64,000 nt of DNA from positions 2,383,501 through 2,447,500 of the forward strand of contig JAUCBN010000043.1 of assembly GCA_035048815.1 (NCBI GenBank), given 5' to 3'. Source of the DNA: Abelmoschus esculentus (Eukaryota > Streptophyta > Magnoliopsida > Malvales > Malvaceae). Shown one piece after another: positions 13,566 to 26,571 of the stretch (position 1 is the stretch's first letter; each line of letters opens with the position of its first letter). Below the pieces are notes generated by a model. That model did not search any database. It saw only the letters and a list, made by a program, of their open reading frames with translations, and had not been told where the DNA came from. The position numbers were made by a program, and so were the translations under genes.

Positions 13566-14189
13566 TGTCTTTTCAGTTTCTGCTTCAAAAAATGAAACCC
13601 TAAACCCTAAAGTACACAATTTTTTTCCTGAGAAAAGAAAGATTTAACGAAATCGAAGTTTCTACGGTGGGGGCGGCGGGGGTCTGGCTTCTGCCACCGA
13701 GTCGCAAAGGTTTTTCTATTACGTTACGATCAGCTCATTTTTGCTTTTAGAATATAGCGAATTACAAGCTGCCACGTTTCTAAATGAATGACCTTTCCGT
13801 CATTTAAATTGTTAACAAAGTAGTGTGTATTTGTTGTATGCCGCCATAGGAGATTAGGGTGTTTAAATGTTAAATTCAGTTAATTAATTGAATTGATTTT
13901 TAAATTTTATTAATTATTAATCAAAGTAAATTATTCATATCAAATTAAAAAAACTTATAAAAAATTTAAATTTGAGTTATATCCGACTAAAAAAATAAAA
14001 AATAAAAATAAATTTAAGCCACATTTTGTATAAAAAAAACTTTAAGATACCTATTTATTTTTTATTCATATTCTTTTAAAAAATTAATTTAGACCCTCGA
14101 AGTTATATTGTTTTTTATTTTTATTTTTTCATTTCTCTTTACTTTTTAAAGTCCTCTTCTACCGAAATGTACCATTCTTGTTTAGGAAG

Positions 14190-14712
14190 AATAAAAATTT
14201 ACTCGAAAAGATTAAATAACTCGATTTAAGGTAAAAATATTTTATTTATCTTGATTCGATTTGAAATTTTATAAACTTGATTCGAAAAAATTTAAAATAA
14301 AGTTTGAGTTTTAAAATAAAAATTCGAATAACTCAAAATTTTTAGTAATTATGATTTATTTCTAAGTTCGAGACGAAACCATAATGTTTTATGATATATA
14401 TATTAATATATAAAAATATGAAAAAAAAATCACCATATGAAAAAAATATATATAAAGAAATGTATATATATATGTGTGTTATATGATTAGAGAAAATCCT
14501 TTAAATTGGAATCAAATCGTATTATAACATGATAAATAATTCCAATTAAACTTTTATAAAAACTCAAAAACTCAACTCGACTCGAATTTCTTAAACTTGA
14601 CTTGAATCGAAAAAAATTTAAATAAAGATTGAGTTGTAAATTATGACTTACCAACTCAAATAACTTAAAAAATTTTAACTCAATTCGACTCGACTCGATC
14701 AAACGCTAACTT
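14190..14712 (-). mobile_element. Decayed relative of the hAT-like MITE at 52096-52849
   Basis: The reverse complement of the right end reads AGCGTTTGATCGAGTCGAGT, close to the left end of the intact element at 52096 (GAGCGTTCAAGCGAGTCG). The left part shares TTCGAATAACTC plus AAATTTTTAGTA with the right half of the intact copy. Terminal TAGGGGTGAGC and a target-site duplication are missing, so this is a truncated or eroded copy in the opposite orientation. Confidence 0.6.
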
Positions 14713-15717
14713 CTAAGTACGAAAACCTAAAGCATATGAAATGCAATTATATTTAATGTGTTGAAGACACCAAATCTAAGCATTGATATTGATGCTTTAT
14801 GATGATACCACTTCCTAAAAATAATTATTTTCATTGTTTTTATTTGCTGGTTTCATATTTTTTATATTTTAGATTGTTTTTATTCTTAATGCTCATATCT
14901 TTTTATTCTTAAATTAATTGAACCTAACATTCTAAATTCATAATTAACGAAGTGTGACTAAATTAAAAAACAAATCTCAAATTAATGATGCAATTAATTA
15001 ATGATTATACTAGAAAAAAAAGGTTTGAGATAACATAAACTAAATTTTTTTATCTAATAATATTTTATTTTCTTTTAGTTTTGATTATGTTCGGATAATA
15101 TAATATAATTTTTTAATTATTTTGGAATTTGTTTAAATTATAGTTAAAAAATATAAATATAAATCAGGTATCATGTGACCCGGTTAGTGAGTAACTAAAT
15201 TTTATGAAACGAAATAATACTCATGTTTTCTATAATCTAGTAAATAGATACTCTGAATCTTCGTATATCTAAAAAAAATATAGATATTAATAATCAACTC
15301 ACCTAAATTGAACACTAAATTTGTGTGAAAAATACAAATAATTATTTCTTAAACTCATCGAATTTTAATGTTTCTAAACGTATTAGTTATCTAATTAAAA
15401 CAATCATAAATATTATGAGTCTAATCTAAAAAATAAATTCTCTAGTCCAAATTTTATTTATATTTTTTCAGAAGATGTTTTTCCATACAAAAAATATGTA
15501 AATAGTAAATAACGTAAAAAAATCCCGACAGGATATTGAGCAGGTGAGATACATAGATCATAGAGATACAAAGGGGCCATTTTGAAAGAAAAAAGAACAA
15601 GAAGATAGTATTGCAGCAAAAAGATAAGGATTCTACGGTGAAAGCACATCTGCCAAATTAATAAATAATCTGAAAAGAATAATGGCATTGCTTAATCAAA
15701 CATCATCTATGTGTTTT

Positions 15718-15835
15718 AGAATATACTTTTAATTATTAGATATTAATCGTTTAATTATTGTATTAATATTATTGGTGTTCAAACTCGTAAGTCGTAACCT
15801 TTAATAACAACAACAGTTCATTTAACCACTGATAC
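15718..15835. repeat. Dispersed repeat copy 1 (TGGTGTTCAAACTCG family)
   Basis: Contains AATTATTAGATATTAATCG, then TATTGGTGTTCAAACTCG, then AACCACTGATACAAGA. The same order of motifs recurs near 16290-16375, 16690-16800 and 48215-48345. I see no clear ends and no coding capacity. Confidence 0.55.
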
Positions 15836-16284
15836 AAGATGCTTCATGTTTAAACATTAAATATTAAACGAGAATAATGATAGGATTTGTTATAATAATA
15901 ATTTTAATCTTCGAAATTTATATGATCTATTAATTTGATTTATAATTCAAAAATATTCAATAAATCTAATATTTTATATTTCAATATTTATTTATTTTCT
16001 AAGAAAAGTTATATTATTTTTTTTATTTTTTATTATAATAATAATTTATTGTTGCTTTAATCATTCAACTACTACTTTGGTCATAGATTCATTTAACTTT
16101 ACAGTATTATAAATAAATTAAATTAATTAAAATTTTAAATAAAAAATTAATTTATTAAATTATTACGATAAACTTGATTGGACGTATAATCAATTCTAAC
16201 GATAGAATGATATATATTAATTCAACCATATGTTTATTTTTTTAAAATTAATTATAATAATTATAATAGTATTATTTTAAAATA

Positions 16285-16378
16285 AATTTTTAATTATTAA
16301 ATATTAATCATTGTGTTATAATATTGGTATTCAAACCGTGATCTCTAAAACCAATAGTCCCTTCATCAGTGAAATAAT
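16285..16378. repeat. Dispersed repeat copy 2
   Basis: Carries AATTATTAAATATTAATCA, then ATTGGTATTCAAACCGTGAT, then CTTCATCAGTGA, in the same order as the copy at 15718-15835. It is diverged. Confidence 0.5.
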
Positions 16379-16689
16379 ATAACTCATGCTAGATATATTT
16401 TAATAAAATAACATATTTAATATAAACATAGTAAATAACAATAATATAGTTTTTTAGAATATATTAGGGTAATCATGAAATTATATATGTTTAATTTTTT
16501 AATAAAATACATATTTTATATATAAATAATATTTAAATTTAAATTATTTAAATAAAAACATTATGACGTTTTGAAACAAAATCGACAGTAACAAATTTGG
16601 AATTTAAACTAAAACGTTTTTTTTAACGCTGTGTTTCCATGTTTTTCCAATCATGAATTATAAGTGTAGTATAATTTATGATTATAAAT

Positions 16690-16800
16690 AATATTTATTT
16701 TAAAATATATTTGTAATAATTGAATATTAATATTAATGTTTAAACATTGATTTTTAAAAATATCTATTGTTTCTTAACTACTGATACAAATTCGTATAAT
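16690..16800. repeat. Dispersed repeat copy 3 (most diverged)
   Basis: Shares TAATTGAATATTAATATTAA, a degraded GTTTAAACATTGATTT core and CTTAACTACTGATACAAAT with the other copies of the family. Confidence 0.4.
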
Positions 16801-17810
16801 ATAATATAAAATTTAAAAGATACAATTTTATGTTTCTGTGCAGTTATTTTTTGAATTTATATATATTTTTTGATATTTACGTGCCGATAAAGAACAAAAT
16901 GACACTGATATTTTATCCTCGATTCCCAAAAAAAACTTGTTATCATCTTTAATTTTGATTTTTTATTTTATCATTGATTTTAAATCTTTCACATTGTTAT
17001 TTCTTTAACCTATTTGATTTAAAATTTTGATTTTTTACGGAAATATATCATTATTTATACAGATTTAATGCTTGTAATTTTATTCAATTATAATTTTTAA
17101 TGTATTCCCTACAATTTTATTTATTTTTTCAATATGGTCCTGTGATACGGAGTAAATTGCAAAGTTCTTGAAACTATTTATTTTGGATATTTGAATTTTA
17201 TTTTATTTACATAAGCTAAATACACAACTTCACTGTAAACTTTCTGAAATTGTCATATTAGGTCTTATAATTTTATTTTCCCAAAAGTTTTGGACTATAC
17301 TTATAATTCGAATAACATAACAATTAAGTGTTTTCTTTAAAAAAAATTAACCTATCAAGGCTTTTTTCAATAAAATATATATTTTTTAAAATGTAAGTGA
17401 TAACATTGTGATATAACCTACAATACCAATTGATAAAAGAATCGTTAGATTCAACTGTCAATGTTGGTCAAAAAACTCGACAAATTCAAATTATTGATAA
17501 AAAACTTAAATGATTGAAAAAATCATTAATTTAATTAATTTTTTAAAAAACAATTTTTTTACACGTTTAATCTTTTTAAAAGATTTATTGTTAAATAACG
17601 GTAGATCCACCCTTCTAATAGTCTCATGGTCACCCTAAACTTTTAAAAATTCATATATTTACCTTTAATTTTATTAATTTTTATAAATTAACCTTAAATT
17701 TTTATAATATTCAAACTTTATATCCATCCAGAGATTCCAAATTTTATACGTAATCACCCTCAACAAATTTATGGACCCGCCACTATCGTTAAATAAGTCT
17801 AGCTAGAGTC

Positions 17811-17834
17811 ATATATATATATATATATATATAT
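17811..17834. promoter_or_regulatory. (AT)12 tract upstream of the P450 start
   Basis: Twelve AT dinucleotides end 43 bp before the ATG at 17878. The position would suit a TATA-type promoter element, but a simple microsatellite is equally possible. Transcript start data would be needed to tell. Confidence 0.45.
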
Positions 17835-17877
17835 GAATGGTGATTCTCTCCCACATAGCGATACCGAGAATTAACAA

Positions 17878-19703
17878 ATGAATCCTCTAATTCTTGTTAT
17901 CGTGGCATTTCTCTGCACCCGTCTCCTGAAATTTGCCTACTCCACCATATGGATCCCTTTGAGAATCCAAAGCCATTTCAAAAGCCAAGGAATAACCGGC
18001 CCCGGATACCGTCCCATCTTCGGAAACATGGCCGAGGTAGGACGTCTGTTCGAAGAAGCGACGTCGAAGCCATCACCACTTCACAACGGCGGCCATGATA
18101 TCCTCCCCCGTGTGGCTCCATTCTACCACATCTGGTCCAACTTGTATGGCAAACCGTTTTTGTATTGGGCAGGTTCAATACCAAGACTAGCGATTTCTGA
18201 CCCGGACATGATCAAGGAGGTCACTATGAACACCGGAGGTGGTTCGTTTGATAAAACCGGGTTTGACCCGAAAGGCAAGATTCTGTTTGGACAGGGACTC
18301 GTTGCATTGTTAGGCCAACAATGGGCACTTCACAGGAGGATTTTAAATCATCCCTTTCGCATGGAAAGAGTCAAGGTAATGAATAATGATCAAGTTTTGA
18401 GTCATGTCTGGTCCGACATTAATCGAACCCGAATCCGACTCGACGGACATTATATTTATACTTAACATATAATGTATGAAACTTGTAAAAACCTGTCTTC
18501 AACAGGCCGGTTGGTTACCAGACATCATCACTGAGACATCAAAAATGCTGGAGAAATGGGAGGAAACAAGAGCCGGGAGAGACGAATTCGAATTGGAAGT
18601 GTTCAAAGAACTTCATCACCTCTCAGCTGATATTATTTCAAGAACAGCATTTGGATCCTTTTATGAGGAAGGGAAACGAATCTTCATGTTACAAGAACAG
18701 CAGATGCAGTTCTTCTCTCTTGCAGTGGAAAGTCTTAACATCCCAGGCTTGAGGTAAACTTTTTCGTATATGTTATTCGAACTCTTCATTTTTTAAATAC
18801 GTATCGGACCGTCGGACGACCGACGTGTATTCTATCGAGTGTCAGGTTTTTGCCAACTAAGAATAACAGAGAGATGTGGAGATTAGAGAAGGAAACCAAT
18901 AATTCGATTCTAGCACTTATCCGAGCTAACAACAAAAGCAAAGAAGATTCTTCAAGTCTGCTTAGTCTCTTGATGTCTTCGTATAAGAATCAGGATGACG
19001 AAGATGAGATGTTGGGAGATGATGAAATAATCGGCGAATTCAAGACCTTTTACTTCTCCGGAAAAGAAACATCGGCCAATGCTTTGTCATGGGCGCTTCT
19101 GCTTCTGGCCTTGAATCCGGAATGGCAGGACAAGGCAAGAGAAGAAGTGGTTGGTGTTCTTGGAAACAAGGTTCCGGTTGCAGACAATTTGAAAGACCTG
19201 AAGATCGTAAGTTTAACTCATCTGTAATATTTTTCAACAGATATAGGTAAGATTTTCATTTTGTATAATCGATTTATGAACAGGTGAACATGATAATTGA
19301 CGAAACACTCCGGCTCTACCCACCGATAGTAATGCTGATGAGAAAAGCATACAAAGATGTGAATCTGGGAAACATCGACATTCCCGCCGGAACGGAGCTT
19401 TATCTGTCACTGGCCGCCGTGCATCACGACACCAGCATATGGGGAAACGATGCTCACAGATTCAATCCGGCAAGATTTAAAGAGTCTCGAAAGCATTTAG
19501 CGTCGTTTATTCCGTATGGTTTGGGACCTCGGTTTTGTGTCGGCCAGACTTTAGCCACCGTTGAGATGAAAACCATTTTAGCTATGATTATCCGGCAATA
19601 TTATCTGGCCGTGTCACCGGCGTACGTCCATGCACCCAAGCTGTTCATCTCCCTAGAGCCCCAGTATGGCGTACAGTTAGTCTTAACAAGAACCACTTTA
19701 TAA
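17878..19703 (+). CDS. Cytochrome P450, CYP721A-like (CYP72 clan)
   Basis: Four exons, 17878-18375, 18506-18753, 18846-19206 and 19284-19703, join in frame to 508 residues, normal for a plant microsomal P450. An N-terminal membrane anchor (LILVIVAFLCTRLLKFAY) is followed by the GPGYRPIFGN region. The I-helix oxygen-activation motif is SGKETS, the K-helix ExxR is ETLR, the PERF-type motif is PARF, and the heme loop is FIPYGLGPRFCVGQ. The Tyr in PYG replaces the common Phe. Phrases such as ILFGQGLVALLG, FLPTKNNREMWRLEKET and AVHHDTSIWG fit CYP721A best in my memory. The CYP72 clan acts on hormones and isoprenoids, but no substrate is known to me for CYP721A. The gene lies directly upstream of JAC1 on the same strand. 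Confidence 0.8.
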
Positions 19704-20465
19704 TGTTTTTGAAGGGGTCTTGCCGTCTTGGTCAATCGATGTAAAATAAATTTCGGATTCGGATCTGTTAATGATCATTATCCACTGTGTAATATATATC
19801 GTTATATTTTTTTAAATCAAAATATCTTCTTAATTGTCATAATTTATCAACTAATCTTGTTCAGTTTTTTACTGTTTTTCTATGAAGATTTGTTGCATTG
19901 TCTACCACAGTGTTATTTTTGTTCGTAAATTTGCCTTTTTGTTGTCAGAAATTGCAATGTAAGTGTACTGTCTGGTGTTTTTTTTTTTTTTTGAATTTTC
20001 TTTTCACTTTAACATCTAAGCATTATTTTCCCGGAAAAAAGAGAGAAAATCAGGCAGATCGGAGGACTAGAATAGGAAAATCATGATAACTGGCTTGGAT
20101 TCTAACTAGGGTTTATGGGGAAAATTCACTCAGAATCACAAGAAAATCGAAGATTTTCCATTGAATTTATAAAATAGACTTAAAAGCCAAACCTTTAGTT
20201 CTTTTTTGGCATTTTTCTACTCTTATCCGTAGATAAATAAACAGACCACTTGAACTTTTTTGTGGCTTAAATCTTTTGATAAACCTCTTTCTTTTCCTTC
20301 CTGCAACTTTCTCTATCAAAATTTCAAAAGAAAAAAATCTTTTCTTTTCTCATGAAATTCCTCAGCTTCAACAGAACATATGTTCTGCAAGTTCATTTAT
20401 GGTTACCCTTTTGACAGTTTAAGAACTTTATCCTACTTCCCGCCAGTTTCCTCAAAAAAACATCC
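19704..20465. other. Spacer between P450 and JAC1
   Basis: About 760 bp, T-rich. It covers the P450 3' UTR and the JAC1 promoter and leader. Poly-T tracts occur near 19980. No coding signal is seen. Confidence 0.6.
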
Positions 20466-23400
20466 ATGGATTCCAACTCAGACATAAATTTCAATGATGT
20501 CTTTGGTGGTCCACCAAGGAGGTCATCGGTTCAAGATATACGGTACAGTTTTGGTGAAGAAATGGATTCATCATCTTCTTCATCATCTGCTTTTAGAACA
20601 AGTGATGAAACAGTAGTTGTACACCGGAATCCATGGTCTGGTTTAAGCGAAAAGCCGGTGTTCGGTGATGAAGGGACGACGAATCAAAGAAGATACTCCA
20701 AAAACAACTTCTTTGACGATATTTTTAGAGGGAATCAATCATTGACTTCTTCTCCAAGAAAGTATGAGATGAAGGACCCTTTTGCACCAGCTTCACAGCT
20801 ATTGAGCCCCTGTAGGCCTTTGCCACCAAAGGCTGAACCTTTTAGCAGTTCATTTCCTTCTCAATTCAGGTTCTGAATTTCACTTTTTGGCCTTCATTTT
20901 GTTGTATATAATCTTTCATGTTTTTGGTCATATCTGCACATTCTGACACTAGTTCTATGTTGTTAAAGAAAACCAGTAATTTATCTTGTAACAGTGTTTC
21001 ACATTGTCCCTAAACTGGTTTAAATAGTGTCTTTGATTGATGAAGCCATTGAAATCTCTGAGATTTGAAGGATATTTCAGTTTATTCATGGAAAAACTTA
21101 GAAACAATTGAAGATGTCTGCATTAGACACGAATATGTATCTAACATTCACACCCGAACCCGAGTAACATTGCATTTTTATTAAGTTTGCCAATGGCTTA
21201 CTTTTGTTACCTTTAACTTCCCAGTCTTCCTGCCAAATTGAACAAAGGAATGGACCTACCCGTATCTAAAAGCAAGGATGGTTCTTCAAATGGTTCAAGT
21301 TACCATGCATATTCTCCTATGTCAAGATTCTCAGGCCAAGCAGATCGAGATAAAGATCAGGAAACAATAAGTGGTTCTCAAGGTGATTTGAAAGAAGATT
21401 CAAGCAGTTCGGGAATTCCGAGAAACGATAACCGGTTTCACTTCTCAATATACAAATGGGCAAACAATGGAGGAGTGCCATTTGCCATTCCTCTAAGGGG
21501 AATTCATAGATTCAAAGAAAAGGACAAACTGCAGAGATGCTCTAGTGCTAATGGTTGGATTGCTTGTGAAGGTCTAGCAATGGAACAAAAAGCAGCAAAT
21601 TTGTATAACAATTTCAGCACTACAGATACAATGTCATCAAATTACAATAATAAACACGGCTCTCCCATTGATCGGAGGAACGAAGTCAATGAACCGGTAC
21701 AAATTATCGAGGAAGGCAACATTTCGAAGCCCGGGTCAGAAAGTTGGCCTAAAAGTGCTGATAAGAATGTTTCTAGTGACACTGTCTTGTCTAGTTCAAA
21801 GGCAGAAAAAAAGACCCAATATTCCAGTTCTGTAGTTGGTAAAGAAACATACAAGCCTCGACCAAAGCCTCCGAACATCACAGAAGCCGGTACAGGTAGT
21901 GCAAGAAGCTCCCCTAGGAACTCATGGGATAAAGAAAAAGGCAGAGGTAGAGGAAAGGTCAAAGAGTTCATTAAAATTTTCAACCAGGAGGGTTCACCAA
22001 AATCCAGAGCTGACATTGCCACTGAGAACCAAAGCTCTAGATTGAAACCAAGACATAATACTGTAAAGCCAGAGATTGAACCAAGTATTAGTATGACTGA
22101 AAGTTATGAGAAAGTTCACATGCCTAGCATGCAAAAGAACAAAAAAACTCCCAATGTTCGAGATGGCGTTCATATGTTTAACAGTGCATCAGAAATGAAT
22201 ACTAATGGCTCAGAAAAAGAAACTGGTAGGCTATCTGGTTTCCACCATGTTTACATCATTTGACCTCTTTTTTCAATCAGTACACCATGAATTATCAAAT
22301 GTTGAGCACTTATTTTCCACTTACTCTATACTGGCATCAGTTTCTGATGGCTCTAAGACTATTGCTGAAGATCCTATAGAGTCATCCGAGGTCAACTTTT
22401 CGGTATGTCATACATGATTTCACTTCACATCTATCTGTACATTTACTGCAAAATAGTTTACTTTTAAAAGATTTGAAAGTTGGTATTTGACTACATGACA
22501 TTTAAAATATGTTGAGACTTTAAGGTAAATGATTTAGGCTAACCCTCTAATGGATTGCTCCTCTTTGGGTGATGAACAGATAGAAGACCTGACACTAGTT
22601 CCAGAACAGAAAATTTTGCCACAGTATGGCATGGATCATGAAGAAATCCAGGTAACAAAGAGTAGACTAAAATCAGATATAAACATATCCACAAACAACT
22701 ATGCTGCTTCACATTTTTTTCAGCCGGTTACTTCATTGTAATGCAGGCCATCGATGCTAAAATACGGCAATGGTCAACCGGAAAACAAGGAAATATCCGT
22801 TCACTGTTGTCAACCTTACAATATGTAAGGATCTTCTAAATATATTTAAATCGTATAAAAATCTGACCGTATCTACACATACTTAAGTCTAAGTAACATA
22901 GAAGTTTACTTTTGTCTCTGAAAGACTAACACCGGTCGTATAAAAACAGGTTCTTTGGGCCGATAGCAGTTGGAAACCAGTCCCACTTACTGATATAATT
23001 GAAGGACGAGCTGTTAAAAAATCATACCAAAAAGCTCTATTGTGTCTTCATCCAGATAAACTACAGCAGAAGGGAGCTGCCTCCCATAAAAAATACATTG
23101 CAGAAAAAGTATTTGATATTCTGCAGGTAATGTATGATTCCTGCAAGCACTTCTTCTCATATTGATTGCGGTAAAAGTCCCGATATCTATATCCGACATA
23201 TATCTAAACATGAATACTCTAGTCTTTTCATATGGACTATGGGTAATTCTTTGTGATGATAGAAGTAAAGCATAGAAATTTGTCCATGGTGATGGTGTTA
23301 GCCTACCAAATCTGTTGGATGTGATCAATTATTTCACTTCAAATAATCTCCATGTTTATAGTTATATAACTGGACAAGAGCTCCCAGACAAACCCCATAG

Positions 23401-23727
23401 GAAACTGTCATAGGCTGAAGTTTCATACACATGGGATGACTGATTGTTTTCTCACAATCTGTTTAACTTACCTACATTTATCCTTATAGGACAAAACCTG
23501 TCGCTGCAGCTTATGGTCCAGACTTTTAGTTTCGGTAGTTGAATCGACACTTGTCTTCGGTGCATATCCGACATGAGTGATAACACTTCAAACACATGAG
23601 AAAATATGCTTTAACTTCTATGAGTTGCAAGACAAATTTGGTTTCAGTTCAAAGAATACAATGTCTGATTCACCTCTTGCCATTTCAGGATGCATGGACT
23701 CAGTTCAACTCGATCGGTTCGATCTGA
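20466..23727 (+). CDS. JAC1: Auxilin-like J-domain protein (JAC1)
   Basis: JAC1 is required for the chloroplast photorelocation (accumulation) response in Arabidopsis and is an auxilin-like protein with a C-terminal J-domain. Seven exons, 20466-20869, 21225-22225, 22341-22402, 22580-22651, 22747-22824, 22950-23126 and 23689-23727, join in consistent phase to 610 residues. The N-terminus carries DINFNDVFGGPPRR, and a long disordered Ser-rich middle follows. The last three exons encode the J-domain: IRQWSTGKQGNIRSLLSTLQ, VLWADSSWKPVPL, the HPD signature within CLHPDKLQQKGA, and the ending DAWTQFNSIGSI. HPD is the Hsp70-stimulating tripeptide. The final exon is only 39 bp, so automated models may miss it. 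Other auxilin-like proteins share this domain; the N-terminus and moderate length favour JAC1. Confidence 0.88.
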
Positions 23728-24900
23728 TTTACTATTTGCTCGATCGTGACATTTCATCCATTCAAAAACAAAAATGTAAGATTTGAAGTTGGGGAATAAG
23801 GAGAATGCATGTGATTAGTAGATGTTGAGACATTATTTTCAAACCATTTTTTCAGTGATGAAAATTGAACAATGTTCTACAGAAAAGGGATCATTTGTAC
23901 TGCAATGGAGTTTGTCTGGTTGATTAAATTATATCAGGGAAGAAGGAGATGGAGAGAAAGGGTCCATGAGAGTTTGGCTTCATGTGAGAAGAGCCTGCAA
24001 CAATGCCTGATCGGTGAAGATGGTTTGTTTTCATGCCGTTTTGACTGTGACACACTTGTCGTTTTATGTTTCCTCTTCTTAATGCGGTGAAAAGAGTTCG
24101 TTTTCTTTCTTTACTATTTAGTAAAATTTGCTGCCATATTTGTATTATTAATGTCCTCTTTAATATTTGTTTGTTTCATATTATTTTTAAAACAAATATT
24201 AAAATTTATATTTAAATGAGATAATATATTTTTTTAATTACTTAATTAATAAGTACATCTCTATTAATGTCATTATTATTGAAACAATCAAAAGATTACA
24301 TAAATTTATAATATTTATCGGTGAATAAAATATTTTTTAAACTTTAAAGAATAAAAAATATTAAAAAATAAATGTTATTGAACGAAGGAAGAGAAAGATC
24401 TACAAGAAAATAATTAATAAATTTTTCTTGAGTTGTGAATTTTATAATATTTTTAATAAAATAAAGATTAAATTCATACTTAAAATGTTAAAAGACTAAA
24501 TAATTAATAAAATTCAGGATTAAACAATCACTATTTATAGTTATTGAGGTTTAAGAACGATTAAAATAATGTTTAAATTTTAATAATAAAAATATTTAAT
24601 ATTTAAATTTTAATGATTAAAATCATTAAATTTTATTAAATATTTTAAAATTTGAATAATTAAAATAAATTAAAAATAAAATTTAATGATGATTTATGTA
24701 AATATATGAAATACTACCTTTTAATATTAACAACTGGATTGATCATTCGAATACATTTATGTTGTACAATAACAAAAACAAGCCAATTTTGATTAAAATC
24801 AAATCTTAAACTTCAATCATGGAATCCGAATTCACAGAAAAGTAAGTAATTATCATCTTCATCACTTGGTCGAGTAGGAATCAATCCAAACTAATTTTTG
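23728..24900. other. Spacer between JAC1 and the deSI-like gene
   Basis: JAC1 3' UTR (probably to about 24100), then AT-rich DNA with no coding signal and no repeat boundaries I can define. Confidence 0.55.
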
Positions 24901-26571
24901 ATCCATGAAAAACAGTAAACAGTAAGGGAAAGAAAGCGTGGAAGCGATTGACGAGCGGAGTGAACAAAACGAAAGAAAATACAATGGAGGGGGGGGGGGG
25001 GGGGGATTGAGAGGAGGGAGAAACAAAGAAAGCTTTTATGGCGTCGTCTATTCTATTTCATCTTCTTCCTTTAAAGCATTGAACTTTATCCAGTTTTCAA
25101 GGCGGGGGTGCTTAAGCTTATCTTTCATCTCCTTTTAACAAAAATAAACGATTCATCATCATCATCTTCTTGTTGTTTTCTGTCCGTTCGCCGTCATACA
25201 GAAACTCAAAGCGTCCCCTTCAATGCCAACTCTGATTCGATTCTGTAGTGGCGGCTTGCTTTCTGTTCCACGTTGAATGGCCTCCTTCTCTCGACCTGTA
25301 CCGTACGTTCTCCATCCCTCTCTCTTTTTCTCTGATTCCAAATTTTAAAATTTTAAATCTGCTGTTGGGTAGGATCATTTGTTGAAATTATGGGTGTAAA
25401 TTTGTCTGATTCTCTGGTCTATCACTTTGTTGTTGTTCTGTTTGTTTTTTCTTCTGGGTATGATTTATGAACTGTTTTCTGTAGATCTGGAAGTGATTCA
25501 TTTCTTCTTTTCAAATTTATTTTTTGTTCATTTCAACGATTGCTTCTTTTCCTCTCATATATATTCAAGCAAATTAATTATATTTACGTTGGAAAATGTG
25601 GGTTTGATGGTTAAATTTGCTGCTAAAAGTTACTGTTTCCCCCCATTTCCTATGTTGGATCATTCGTTCATATCTCTGGGAAAGTTCCCGTATGAAATGC
25701 TGGATTAATTAACGAGCATTGGGAGTTTTATATGTTCTAGTTTGTTAATGTTATGTTCTTCATGGATTCGATTTTTTTATTGTAACATCAGTTTTTATGT
25801 GATTATTCTTGTTACACGATAAACCAGTTTGCTTCTCTTTGTATTTGACTTGCTCGATTTCGGGACTTTTAGGATGTGTTGGTTGAGTAGAAAAGTAGAA
25901 GGAAGATGAATTGAGTGTGTTTGGCAGGAAAGAAAATAATAGAAATTGACAATTTTCCACCCCAATGCATGAACACAAATCATTCCAGATTGCAATGCTA
26001 AGAGGAGAGAAAATGAAAGAGATTAAGTTAGTTCAAAAGTTTTATTTTCTATCTTACCAAACACACCAATGGAAAGTAAATATATTTGGTCTAGCTGGAC
26101 TCCTCATTACTTCTCTGTCAAACAAATTCATACTTCTGGACTTTTAGAAGATAACCATTAACAATTGTGCTCTGTGTTTGCTTCGAGATGGTTTCTGGTT
26201 TTTTATATTTGTTGTTGAATGAGGAATTTCAAATGTCAATAGATTAAACTGTAAGGGATTTTGGATTTGTTAGTTGTTTACACTGCTGCCTTATTATGTT
26301 GTTGTGGCATGGTCTTTACACACAATGGTTTGTCCTAGGTAAAAATACTTCTAAAGATGTTTTGTTGTACTATCTTTGAATACAGTAGCAGTCAATTCTA
26401 TTACATGATTTATTTTGCCGTCTTCTTTTCCGGTATGCGTTTTTTTCTTGCTTTTCGTCTACGATGATTATGAAATAGCTTACTTCCTATAAGACAAGCA
26501 ACTAATGTTTGCTACTTCTGCCCCAGGTTGTGTAGGCATTAACTATAGTCTGTTCTTACCATTTAAGGAAG
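24900..26571 (+). other. Leader exon and long leader intron of the deSI-like gene
   Basis: No long conserved ORF is present. The stretch around 24950-25310 is CT-rich and resembles a plant 5' UTR, ending in GTACCGTACG before a probable intron. The intron is T-rich, and the acceptor CCCCAG ends at 26526 just before the ATG at 26572. The exact donor is not certain. A run of 17 G lies at 24989-25005. Confidence 0.45.
24989..25005 (+). repeat. Run of 17 consecutive G
   Basis: Uninterrupted G17 tract upstream of the deSI-like gene, possibly in its 5' UTR or promoter. Such a tract can form stacked G structures and is error-prone in sequencing. Confidence 0.9.

Larger units (their letters stand above)
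13566..17877. other. AT-rich spacer between CSN4 and the P450
   Basis: Long, strongly AT-rich spacer. The first few hundred bases hold the CSN4 leader and promoter (minus strand). It also contains a decayed element relative at about 14190-14712 and three copies of a short dispersed repeat (about 15.72, 16.29 and 16.70 kb). A (TA)12 tract lies just before the P450 start. Small open frames here are stop-free by chance in AT-rich DNA and resemble no family I know. Confidence 0.7.

Noticed and set aside
24938..25138. 66-codon ORF with a polyglycine run
   Set aside because: It is created by the G17 tract and has no codon signal; it lies in a probable promoter or leader.
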